DNA from: Bacillota bacterium
GTDB lineage: Bacteria > Bacillota > DTU025
Assembly (NCBI GenBank): GCA_012842765.1
Contig: DUWJ01000024.1
Span: 1-15,455 of the forward strand
Direction: 5' to 3'
DNA: 15,455 nucleotides
The notes under the pieces were generated by a model. It was not told the origin of the DNA. It searched no databases and saw only the letters and a program-made list of their open reading frames with translations. A program made the translations under genes and the position numbers. Numbering within the stretch: position 1 is the stretch's first letter; every line of letters begins with the position of its first letter. Below, one piece after another: positions 1 to 7,351 of this stretch.

Positions 1-600
1 AAAGGGCAACGCCAGCTTTACTGCGCGGGTATTCAGGGAACTTCGGGATTCTATAGCCATATGATATGGGTCCGTTGTTGACGGCCATTGTGATTTTCCC
101 GAGGGGGAATACGCTACTTCGCATCACCCATATGCAACCAGTATCAAACAATAGCGCTGGATAAACCAAGCTTATATGGTTTTAACGACAGAGTCGGCAT
201 ACCGGGATTAGCCAATGGTCTCTTAGCTGTTCTTTCCTACAGTAGGTTGACGCCGTCCGGTCATGTGAAGGTGCTACTCTTCACCTGTAACGCACGCGCG
301 CATGCAGTATGGGATATGTCTGCCGTAAGCGTCAAATGGCAACTACATGGCCACCGACTTCAGAGTCAGGGGAGTAAGTGGCGCGCGGCGGCGCTCGGAG
401 TGTGGTCTGAAGCCCGGCGTCGAAAAGCCGGCCACCCCGAAAATCCAGTCCCATGTGCCGATGGGTGAACATCACATCGGTTACACTACTACAGGGATTC
501 TTTAAGGTGGCCACGATTGAGTCTATCCCATATGGCTACTGGCGTCGCCCTATTCGATTCTGGCTGCTCTTATCTTAGACGCCACAATATGGTGGTTTGC
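1..600. other. Gene-free left end, no recognisable content
   Basis: I see no credible gene on either strand. The longest open frames (about 60-73 codons) have no ribosome binding site and translate to nothing I recognise. There are only weak hairpins, for example CCGATG/CATCGG around 458-479 and CCGGC/GCCGG around 416-433. The hexamer ATATGG occurs at 64, 174, 530 and 587 (and again at 680 in the tRNA edge), with CATATG at 59 and 129. It could be a decayed gene, the edge of an element inserted by the tRNA, or poor-quality contig end. Confidence 0.6.
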
Positions 601-612
601 AGATCGGTTTGC

Positions 613-643
613 AAAACAAAAAGACCTGCCCATTGGCAGGTCT
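613..643 (-). terminator. Rho-independent terminator of tRNA-Arg
   Basis: A perfect 9-bp stem AGACCTGCC/GGCAGGTCT (622-630 with 635-643) has a 4-nt loop. Read on the minus strand it is followed by TTTTTGTTTT. It lies 40 nt downstream of the tRNA 3' end and nothing else on that strand needs it, so it ends the tRNA transcript. Confidence 0.88.
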
Positions 644-682
644 ACCCAGTTACCTAAACCCCAGTCCATCAAGGGTTTGATA

Positions 683-758
683 TGGCGCGCCTGGCAGGAA
701 TCGAACCTGCGGCCCACGGATTAGAAGTCCGTTGCTCTATCCCCTGAGCTACAGGCGC
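683..758 (-). tRNA. tRNA-Arg (anticodon TCT)
   Basis: The minus strand folds into a complete 76-nt cloverleaf. The acceptor stem is GCGCCTG/CAGGCGC with discriminator G and an encoded CCA. The D arm is GCTC...GAGC, the anticodon stem ACGGA/TCCGT encloses loop CTTCTAA, the variable loop has five nucleotides, and the T arm is GCAGG-TTCGATT-CCTGC. Anticodon TCT reads AGA (and AGG by wobble) as arginine. It has its own promoter about 30 nt upstream and its own terminator, so it is a single-gene unit. No mismatch is seen in any stem, so it is probably functional. Confidence 0.97.
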
Positions 759-796
759 GCAAGACATGTTGCCGGATACCACATCCAGCAGAAAAC

Positions 797-825
797 ATTA
801 TAACACCGCGTCGAGTTCAAGTCAA
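797..825 (-). promoter_or_regulatory. Sigma-A-type promoter of tRNA-Arg
   Basis: On the minus strand TTGACT (825-820) and a perfect TATAAT (802-797) are separated by exactly 17 bp. Transcription would start near 790, giving a leader of about 30 nt before the mature tRNA 5' end at 758. Confidence 0.8.
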
Positions 826-989
826 AACCGGATCCACCCCAAATGGCTCGCCGCTCAACTGCCGTTTTCCTTAATTGGAAGCACTAGAGGTTATAGCACG
901 GCAGCGATAAACCCAAACGCAATGAGTTGCAGCATGATCAAGGAAAACTAATAAAACACAGCACAATTATGTCCTGCATAACTATACGC

Positions 990-1018
990 TTGCATTGTAT
1001 GATGATGCGATATATAAT
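990..1018 (+). promoter_or_regulatory. Promoter of the M20 amidohydrolase gene
   Basis: TTGCAT (990-995), a 17-bp spacer and a perfect TATAAT (1013-1018) predict a start near 1025 and a leader of about 43 nt. The interval 759-1067 holds only this promoter, the tRNA promoter on the other strand, and the inverted repeat described next. Confidence 0.72.
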
Positions 1019-1034
1019 GGTCGGCATAACCATT
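1016..1034. promoter_or_regulatory. Inverted repeat over the start site, candidate operator
   Basis: AATGGT-N7-ACCATT (arms 1016-1021 and 1029-1034) overlaps the end of the -10 box and the expected transcription start of the M20 gene. That is a typical place for a repressor to bind, but with 6-bp arms chance cannot be excluded and no regulator gene is in the window. Confidence 0.35.
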
Positions 1035-1067
1035 CATCACACATACTGAAAGGGGATTCGATCTAGG

Positions 1068-2750
1068 ATGTCGCATCAAACCAAAAAAGCGTTAACTACA
1101 TGCTTTGTATCAGTTTGTCTCGTCCTTTGCCTTGCATTTGGCCTTCTAGTGCCTATGCCAACCATGGCTGCAGATGAGCAAGGCGGAGATGTTATGGCAA
1201 CGGCGATCAAATTCGCGGAAGACCATGCTGATCTTACTGAGGAAATCGCCAGTGCACTGTGGGGGTACGCCGAGATAGGGCTTGCGGAGTACAAGTCGTA
1301 TGTCAAGGCCCGAAGTGTTCTGGCGGAAGCCGGATTTGAGATCATCGATTCAGCTGCGGATATCCCGACGTGCCTAGTTGCCCAATGGGGCTCAGGCAAT
1401 CCTGTAATCGGTATCTATGAGGATATTGATGCTCTGCCAGGCGTTGGCCATGGATGCGGACACAACCTGAACACCGCAGCCGGTATCGTGGCGGCTATGG
1501 CTATGAAGCATGCCATGGAGACACACGACATACAGGGCACGATAAAGGTGTTTATCAACCCCGCAGAGGAAGTATGGGATGTTGCTCCCCTCGTTGCCGC
1601 TGCAGGATACTATGATGACGTCGACGCGTTGATCAGTTTTCACGCAGGAACAGAAAATACGTCTGAGTACGGAAGTACGATGGCTATGGACCATGTGGAA
1701 TACAAATTCAAGGGGCAGCCTGCTCATGCTGCTGCTGCTCCTGAGAAAGGCATCAGCGCTCTCGATGCCGTGGAGATAATGAACGTGGCAGTCAATTACC
1801 TCAGAGAACACCTGATTCAGGAGATGAGGATACATTACGTCATAACAGATGGTGGCGCCGCTCCCAATATAGTGCCTGCCACTGCCGCCAGCCGCTACTT
1901 CATCCGTGGGCCCGAATATCCTGACGTGGCTCACGCTCGGCAGCGCATAGACGATTGCGCGAAAGCGGCCGCTCTTGCCACAGGCGCCCAGCTCGAGATA
2001 GGATTTAGTTCAGGCATATACAACAAGGTTCCCAACAAGACCTTAGCCCTCAAGGCCATAGATGCGATAGACTTCGTAGGGACGCCTAAGTTCAATGAGG
2101 ACGACATAGCTAAGATGGCAGCCCTCGGCATCGCCGGCGTGCCATCCGGCGCTATCACGGAGCCTACAGGAAGTCAGAGTTTCGGTTCTGATCCAATAGG
2201 CGACGTAACTTGGAAGACTCCTGCCACTACCATAGGGATTGCTACGTGGGTTCCGGGAACTGCAGGCCACTCGGTGGAGGCGGCTCTGCAGAGTGGATCG
2301 GTTTATGGTTTCAAGGGAGCAGCAGCTGCATCCAAAGCCCTCGCAGTCCTGGGACTGGAACTGATGACGAACCCGGATTCACTGGCTGCCATCGTTGCGG
2401 AATACGAGGATAGGATGAAGGACATGCCCCCATACGAGGGCAAGGCAATGATACCGGAAGTAGCTTATCCGGAGGCGCCTGGAGTTGTGGTATCAGCTTC
2501 AAAGGGCTGTGTACTGCTGACATCTGCTGAAACAGCGTTCGAAGAAGCCGAAGGTGACGTCATAGCAGTCAAGTCGGCTTCCGGAGAAGTGTTTGGCGAG
2601 TTCCTCGTTGGGGCCAAATCCCTGGACGCAGCAGCCGAGTATTCCTTTGCTCTCAGCGGAAAGATCGAGCCTGGCCAGAGGCTGAAGATCTTTTATACTG
2701 CAGCCGGAACCAACAGCACATGGTTCTACGGCTATGTTCACGCAGAATAA
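1068..2750 (+). CDS. Exported M20-family amidohydrolase (AbgB-like)
   Basis: A 560-residue zinc metallohydrolase of peptidase family M20D, closest in motifs to AbgB, a subunit of p-aminobenzoyl-glutamate hydrolase. Visible motifs are YEDIDALPG (117-125), GHGCGHN with Cys130 and His132 as metal ligands (127-133), NPAEE with catalytic Glu167/Glu168, SFHAG with His192, the dimerisation-domain signature PAHAAA-P--G--ALDA (about 217-235), GSDPIGDVTW (about 370-380) and GTAGHS with His401. Residues 1-34 are a signal peptide (KK n-region, hydrophobic core, TMA|AD cleavage), so the enzyme is exported, unlike cytoplasmic AbgB. Residues from about 472 form an extra C-terminal domain of some 90 residues that I cannot name. 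The ATG follows AAAGGGG at a longish 13 nt. It stands alone, with its own promoter. Substrate is unknown: amide-linked amino acid conjugates are the family norm. Confidence 0.9.
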   Translation: MSHQTKKALTTCFVSVCLVLCLAFGLLVPMPTMAADEQGGDVMATAIKFAEDHADLTEEIASALWGYAEIGLAEYKSYVKARSVLAEAGFEIIDSAADIPTCLVAQWGSGNPVIGIYEDIDALPGVGHGCGHNLNTAAGIVAAMAMKHAMETHDIQGTIKVFINPAEEVWDVAPLVAAAGYYDDVDALISFHAGTENTSEYGSTMAMDHVEYKFKGQPAHAAAAPEKGISALDAVEIMNVAVNYLREHLIQEMRIHYVITDGGAAPNIVPATAASRYFIRGPEYPDVAHARQRIDDCAKAAALATGAQLEIGFSSGIYNKVPNKTLALKAIDAIDFVGTPKFNEDDIAKMAALGIAGVPSGAITEPTGSQSFGSDPIGDVTWKTPATTIGIATWVPGTAGHSVEAALQSGSVYGFKGAAAASKALAVLGLELMTNPDSLAAIVAEYEDRMKDMPPYEGKAMIPEVAYPEAPGVVVSASKGCVLLTSAETAFEEAEGDVIAVKSASGEVFGEFLVGAKSLDAAAEYSFALSGKIEPGQRLKIFYTAAGTNSTWFYGYVHAE

Positions 2751-2791
2751 ACCGACACAGGCCTAAGACGATGGTCGTCGCTTACACCAAA

Positions 2792-2835
2792 AAGGCGGCA
2801 GCTGACTGGCTCCTAAGTTGTTCAGCTGCCGCCTT
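2792..2835 (-). terminator. Terminator of the maltodextrin operon, probably bidirectional
   Basis: A perfect 14-bp stem, AAGGCGGCAGCTGA (2792-2805) with TCAGCTGCCGCCTT (2822-2835), has a 16-nt loop. On the minus strand it ends in TTTTT, so it terminates the amylase transcript, whose stop codon is at 2930. On the plus strand there is no U tract, but the stem may still slow polymerase leaving the M20 gene at 2750. Confidence 0.8.
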
Positions 2836-2851
2836 ATCAACAAACTGCGAG

Positions 2852-2913
2852 TGCGTATGGGTTAGAAACCACCGCACACGCCTATACGCAGTCTACATGT
2901 GCGGGCAGTTTTT
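2852..2913 (+). terminator. Second structure with U tract, possible plus-strand terminator
   Basis: CCGCACA (2872-2878) pairs with TGTGCGG (2898-2904) and GCAGTTTTT follows, which fits termination of the M20 transcript. An overlapping 10-bp helix, TGCGTATGGG (2852-2861) with CCTATACGCA (2881-2890, one G-U pair), interleaves with it. The two helices are therefore either alternatives or a pseudoknot. Confidence 0.45.
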
Positions 2914-2929
2914 GCTATGCTTTCCCTGA

Positions 2930-4777
2930 CTAAGATTGAACTTGAAAAACGGCTGCCCCCATACCCGGCAAGCCAACCACATGCCGGCCACAATTCTCGC
3001 CTACCGCCGACATCGATGCCTGCGTATTGTCGGATCTGCCTTGACCAGTATTGTCGCCGTGCAGGCTGAAGACTTGCTTCATCGGCATGCTGGCCCACTG
3101 CTCTAGTCCGTGCGTCTTTCTCATGCGTTCTGCGACAAGCTTCGTATTTACCGTCTGAGGCTCTTCTGTGTTGTTGAGCGCGACGACGATGCACGCGTCA
3201 TCATCCCATCTAGCATAGACGTAAGGACTGTCCGGCCCGTCTGCAATGAGTGATGCGAAGTCTCCACGCCTGAGGACCGGATGTTCGGCCCGGAGCCGGG
3301 CTAGGACCCGATGATGCTCGAGGAGATCGAGGTCCCATAAGTCTTCCTCCCAAGGCATGCATTTTCTGCAGTCCGGATCCTCTCCGCCTTTGAGCCCGAT
3401 TTCATCCCCATAGTAGATGTAGGGAGTTCCTGTATACGTGAACTGGAACGTGGTAGCCAGCATCAGCCTCGCAGTATCTCCCCGGCATGCGGTGAGGAAC
3501 CGCTGTCGATCGTGGGACCCCAGAAGGTTCCACATGGCATACTGTGTTTGTCTGCGGTAGTGCATGGCTGTGGCGGTTATGCCGTCTGCAAAATCGGCAG
3601 TCCCGATTCGTCGGCGGGCGAAGTAATCGAGACACAGCTCTCTCCAGGGGTAGTTCATGACCGAGTCCATCTGGTCCCCGCGGAGAAATGGCGAGGCATC
3701 ATGGAGGATTTCGCCCACTATTAGGATGTCGGGCTTTATTTGCCGCATCCGCGTCCTGAACTCGCGCCAGAACCCCTGGTCTACATCGTCCGCCACATCA
3801 AGCCGCCAACCGTCGATGTCGAGTGTGCGCGTCCAGTGCTCAGCCGCTGAGATGAGGTAATCGCGGACTTCGGGATTGTCGGTCCGGAATTTCGGCATCT
3901 GCCATATCCCGGGACCAAATGTTTCGTAGTTCGGCTTTGGACGTGTGCGCACCGGATAGCCGTGGATATTGAACCACTTCCAGTATGGCGAGGCGTCGCC
4001 TTTTTTTACCACGTCGCGAAATGCGAAAAAGTCGTAGCCGGAGTGGTTGAAGACAGCATCAAGAACGACGCGGATTCCCCGGGCGTGGCACTGATCCACA
4101 AGATGTCGCGCCGTATCCTCGTTTCCGAAATGCGGATCGATGCGATAGTAGTCAATGGTGTCGTACTTGTGATTCGACGACGAAAGGAAGATAGGGGTGA
4201 GGTAGAGGCACGACACCCCCAAAGAGGATATGTAGTCGAGCTTTTCGATGATTCCAGCCAGGTCTCCCCCGGAAAAGGAGCGCGGTGTGGGCAGCGTTCC
4301 CCATCTGGATACTCCGGGCGGGTCATTTGCCCGGTCGCCATTGGCGAATCTATCCACAAAGATCTGATACACCACTGCGTCCTGAGCCCACTTCGGGGGA
4401 TCATCCATGCCTCCATGATACCAGATGCACGGGTATTGGAAACACCATGTCCATGGCTCGTCCTGTGGCGGTTCGTCCGAAAAACCGCCTTCACCGTAGC
4501 AGATGCGTTTTTCATCATCTTGAAGCTCGAAATAGTACATGAAGCGCCCATATTGAAGCTTCATGCTTCCTCTCCAGTAATCGAAGAGTCCATCAGATCC
4601 TGCGATCCAGAGACGAGTACTGCTAGTGCGGGCATGTGGCGTGTATCTGTCGGTGTATACTGCCTCAACTCGCCGCAGATCGCCTCTGGCTGCACGGAGC
4701 ACGATTTCAAGCCGGTCATCACTGATTGGATATGCCATTGCATCGTAAGGCACATGCCATATTGCGTGTTTCTGCAA
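2930..4777 (-). CDS. GH13 neopullulanase/cyclomaltodextrinase
   Basis: A 615-residue alpha-amylase-family enzyme of the neopullulanase, cyclomaltodextrinase and maltogenic-amylase group (GH13_20). Residues 1-120 match the N-terminal CBM34-type domain of that group. The barrel shows region I DAVFNH (240-245), region II GWRLDVADD with nucleophile Asp327, region III VGEILHD with acid Glu356, and region IV LLGSHD with Asp423. There is no signal peptide, so it acts in the cytoplasm on maltodextrins or cyclodextrins imported by the neighbouring transporter. The start is TTG: homology to the family runs to the very first residues (HAIWHVPYDAMAYP), and GAGGG lies 10 nt upstream. It is the last gene of the operon, 37 bp after malG. 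Region II ends in DD where VANE or VADE is usual, and the tail carries a polar insertion (about 570-597). Exact substrate preference cannot be read from sequence. Confidence 0.93.
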   Translation of the reverse strand: MQKHAIWHVPYDAMAYPISDDRLEIVLRAARGDLRRVEAVYTDRYTPHARTSSTRLWIAGSDGLFDYWRGSMKLQYGRFMYYFELQDDEKRICYGEGGFSDEPPQDEPWTWCFQYPCIWYHGGMDDPPKWAQDAVVYQIFVDRFANGDRANDPPGVSRWGTLPTPRSFSGGDLAGIIEKLDYISSLGVSCLYLTPIFLSSSNHKYDTIDYYRIDPHFGNEDTARHLVDQCHARGIRVVLDAVFNHSGYDFFAFRDVVKKGDASPYWKWFNIHGYPVRTRPKPNYETFGPGIWQMPKFRTDNPEVRDYLISAAEHWTRTLDIDGWRLDVADDVDQGFWREFRTRMRQIKPDILIVGEILHDASPFLRGDQMDSVMNYPWRELCLDYFARRRIGTADFADGITATAMHYRRQTQYAMWNLLGSHDRQRFLTACRGDTARLMLATTFQFTYTGTPYIYYGDEIGLKGGEDPDCRKCMPWEEDLWDLDLLEHHRVLARLRAEHPVLRRGDFASLIADGPDSPYVYARWDDDACIVVALNNTEEPQTVNTKLVAERMRKTHGLEQWASMPMKQVFSLHGDNTGQGRSDNTQASMSAVGENCGRHVVGLPGMGAAVFQVQS

Positions 4778-4814
4778 CCTTTAGTATCCCTCGTTTCTTG
4801 GTGTTTGCAATTGA

Positions 4815-5672
4815 TTATTCCTTGACCGCGCCGCGCGTCAGCCCCGATACCAGCTCGTTTTGGAGAAGCGCAAAGAGCGTAAGGATTGGAGCAGAACCTA
4901 TGATTGCGGCAGCGGAAAACACCCCCCACCTTTTTGCATACTGATCGCCAATGAACGATTGGAGTCCTACTGCCAGCGTAAGGACGTCGTTTGACGACAA
5001 CAGGACCTTTGCCAGGACATACTCTGAATAGGTCCCAATGAACTGGAGGAAGAAGATAACCACAAGAATAGGGCGGGACAGCGGCAGTATTACCTTGTAG
5101 AAACATTGGAACCGTGTTGCCCCGTCTATTGTCGCCGCTTCCTCCAGCGACGTGGGTATGGTGTCGAAGTAGCCTTTCATCAGCCACACGTTAACCCCCA
5201 TGGCGCCGCCCAAATACACCAGAATGAGCCCTCCATGGGTATTGAGGCCGAACGTCGGAAAATGCTCGCCGATCCAGAGCAGGAGTAAGTAGATAGCGAC
5301 CATCGCTAGCATCTGCGGAAACATCTGAATCAGCAGGATCGAGAAGAGCCCGGTCTTTCTCCCGCGGAAACGAAATCGGGAGAAGGAATAGGCGGCCAAC
5401 GACGTCATGATGACCACCAGGGCCGACGTGATAAATGAGACCTTTAAAGTGTTTAGCATCCACCGTCCGAACGGGTGAGTGGGGTCATTAAATAGCTTTC
5501 TATAGTTCTCCAGTGATGGATTGCTCGGTATAAGCTTCTGCCCGATTATGGTGTTTGAAGGGTCGAACGAAGCCGATATTATCCAAAGCACCGGCAGAAT
5601 GGCGAATGCTATGCACAGCCATATGACTATGTGGCGCCACAAGTAGGCCGGTTCTAAGAACCCCTTATACAT
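4815..5672 (-). CDS. malG: Maltodextrin ABC transporter permease MalG
   Basis: A 285-residue inner-membrane permease of the carbohydrate ABC family with about six membrane segments. The cytoplasmic EAA loop that docks on the ATPase is clear: LEEAATIDGA followed by the PLSRP end (177-201). The C-terminus LVSGLTRGAVKE is the standard MalG ending. The start ATG overlaps the end of malF by 8 bp and is preceded by the strongest ribosome binding site of the operon, GAGGAGGTG, about 9 nt upstream, so translation is probably coupled. It pairs with MalF to form the channel. Confidence 0.95.
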   Translation of the reverse strand: MYKGFLEPAYLWRHIVIWLCIAFAILPVLWIISASFDPSNTIIGQKLIPSNPSLENYRKLFNDPTHPFGRWMLNTLKVSFITSALVVIMTSLAAYSFSRFRFRGRKTGLFSILLIQMFPQMLAMVAIYLLLLWIGEHFPTFGLNTHGGLILVYLGGAMGVNVWLMKGYFDTIPTSLEEAATIDGATRFQCFYKVILPLSRPILVVIFFLQFIGTYSEYVLAKVLLSSNDVLTLAVGLQSFIGDQYAKRWGVFSAAAIIGSAPILTLFALLQNELVSGLTRGAVKE

Positions 5673-7242
5673 TCTCGTGCACCTCCTCGAGGGCGCCTGT
5701 GAAGCGGAAGTTGAACCAGCTCAGTGTGCCGATTATTAGGAAGATCAATATGGTTACTGCTGAAGCAAGCCCGTAGTCGGTTCCAGAACCGCTCTCAAAA
5801 GCCAGACGGTAAGTGTAAGTAATCAGTATGTCGGTTGCCCCTGCAGGAGTCTGCGCGCCGGGAATAGCCGGTCTTCCCTGGGTGACCAGGTATATCACAC
5901 CAAAATTGTTGAAATTGAAAGCGAAACTCGACACAAGCAAGGGCGCTACGCTTACGAGCAGGAGCGGGAATGTGACATGCCAGAACTGCTGCCAGCCGGT
6001 GGCGCCGTCTACCCGGGAAGCCTCATAGAGCTCGTCCGGGATGCTCTGAAGTGAACCGAGGCTGACTAGCATCATGTACGGGAATCCAAGCCAAAGGTTG
6101 ACTATTATCAGTGCGACCTTGGCCCAGAATGGATCCTGCAGCCACGGCACTCTCACGTTGAAAAGGAACTGGAGCATGTCATTGATGAGCCCCACTTCCG
6201 CGTTGAGGAGGCCTCTCCAGATGAGCGCGGATATGAAGGCGGGCATCGCATAGGGGATAACCAGCAGAACTCTGTAGAATCCTTTGAACTTCATTTTCTG
6301 GTCATTGAGAAGGACAGCGAGGAGAAGGCCGAGGATAAACGTGGTTACCACAGAAAGCGCCGCCCATTCAAAAGTCCATACGAACACCCTGAAAAACGGG
6401 CCTGACACCTGGGGACTTCGGATTAACCTCGCAAAATTGCTCCACCCGACCGGCGCACGATAGCCTACGTCCAAAGCTTCCCCGTCGTCTGCCAGAAAAG
6501 TGCCTTGCGTCGCTGTATAAACTTTTCCGGTGGTCGTGTCAATGAGGGCATCCAGATTGCTATCGTAGGAATATTGAGGCTTATATGTGGCAAACCGATC
6601 CACGTTCCTCATCTTGAGTATAAAGTCCTCGAAGTGGAACTGGAGAGCCTCTACTGCACTCATGTGCTGGAAGAGTTCGAGCGTGCCGAGGCGCTGATAG
6701 GGGCCTATGCTTTCCGGAACGCCATCTGAATCCGCGTATTCAACGGGCAGTTGGACCTCGCCAAGCGGGAGAACTTCACCGTCTACGCCGAGCAACTTCT
6801 CTCCCTTAGGGTCGATGAGGACGACTGCGAATCTGCCGTCATGGCTTTTGTACATTGCAGCAGGGTACTCCGGCGCATCTTCCTGCAGGGTGGCCCGGGA
6901 GAGGTAGTTCTCGATTACCTGTTCTTTTGTGAGGAGGTGGCCGGTGCCGTAGTTTGTGAAGGCCACAGCCACCGTGTAACATATGGGATACACCACCATG
7001 GCTGCCATGAAGATGAGGCCTGGAATCAAGTAGCGCCATGGGAACAGCCGCGGAGTCAGGAAGACCCAATCGATCAGAGCGCATCCCGCTGCAAGCATGA
7101 CAGCTATCCAATAGGCGCTTTCGCCTATCAGAACGAATATGGCCCAGATGGCCAATGCGTTGAGTATTCCCAGGAGTGCGACCTTTGCAATCAATCCTGG
7201 AATCGGAATATCGACGGGCGCGCGTCTTGTCGCGACTTTCAA
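5665..7242 (-). CDS. malF: Maltodextrin ABC transporter permease MalF
   Basis: A 525-residue permease close in length to E. coli MalF (514) and longer than the roughly 300-residue MalF proteins of many Bacillota. The extra length is an extracytoplasmic domain inserted after the third hydrophobic segment (about 98-265), in the position of the MalF P2 domain that contacts the binding protein. The EAA loop is DELYEASRVDGATG (403-416). The start is TTG: ATG choices upstream are closed by an in-frame TGA, and GGAGG sits 10 nt before TTG. An out-of-frame ATG-ACT-TGA mini-frame overlaps this start. It is 114 bp from the malE stop, separated by two GC-rich hairpins, and overlaps malG. Confidence 0.95.
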   Translation of the reverse strand: MKVATRRAPVDIPIPGLIAKVALLGILNALAIWAIFVLIGESAYWIAVMLAAGCALIDWVFLTPRLFPWRYLIPGLIFMAAMVVYPICYTVAVAFTNYGTGHLLTKEQVIENYLSRATLQEDAPEYPAAMYKSHDGRFAVVLIDPKGEKLLGVDGEVLPLGEVQLPVEYADSDGVPESIGPYQRLGTLELFQHMSAVEALQFHFEDFILKMRNVDRFATYKPQYSYDSNLDALIDTTTGKVYTATQGTFLADDGEALDVGYRAPVGWSNFARLIRSPQVSGPFFRVFVWTFEWAALSVVTTFILGLLLAVLLNDQKMKFKGFYRVLLVIPYAMPAFISALIWRGLLNAEVGLINDMLQFLFNVRVPWLQDPFWAKVALIIVNLWLGFPYMMLVSLGSLQSIPDELYEASRVDGATGWQQFWHVTFPLLLVSVAPLLVSSFAFNFNNFGVIYLVTQGRPAIPGAQTPAGATDILITYTYRLAFESGSGTDYGLASAVTILIFLIIGTLSWFNFRFTGALEEVHENV

Positions 7243-7268
7243 GTCATTTCACCCTCCCTGAGCTAGCG

Positions 7269-7315
7269 CAAGGGCGCGCGCCCTTGTCGAACTGTCGGCA
7301 TGACGGGCGGCGCCC
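7269..7315 (-). promoter_or_regulatory. GC-rich hairpins between malE and malF
   Basis: The 18-bp perfect palindrome CAAGGGCGCGCGCCCTTG (7269-7286) and a smaller GGGC-GGC-GCCC hairpin (about 7305-7315) lie in the malE-malF gap. Neither has a U tract. Structures at this place commonly protect the malE mRNA from 3' decay so that the binding protein outnumbers the permeases; that role is inferred. Confidence 0.5.
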
Positions 7316-7351
7316 CCACGAAATCAGGCATCGCGTGAACATTGTGCAAAC

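Noticed and set aside
247..514. Open frames of 73 and 60 codons on opposite strands in the left end.
   Set aside because: They have no ribosome binding site, overlap each other on opposite strands and translate to low-plausibility sequence.
549..562. TTCGATTC matching the tRNA T-loop, as a possible attachment-site repeat.
   Set aside because: Only 8 nt match and the flanks diverge at once, so chance is enough.
3962..4825. 287-codon plus-strand frame opposite the amylase gene.
   Set aside because: It is the antisense of a gene with all GH13 motifs. Its translation resembles no protein and it has no start signal.
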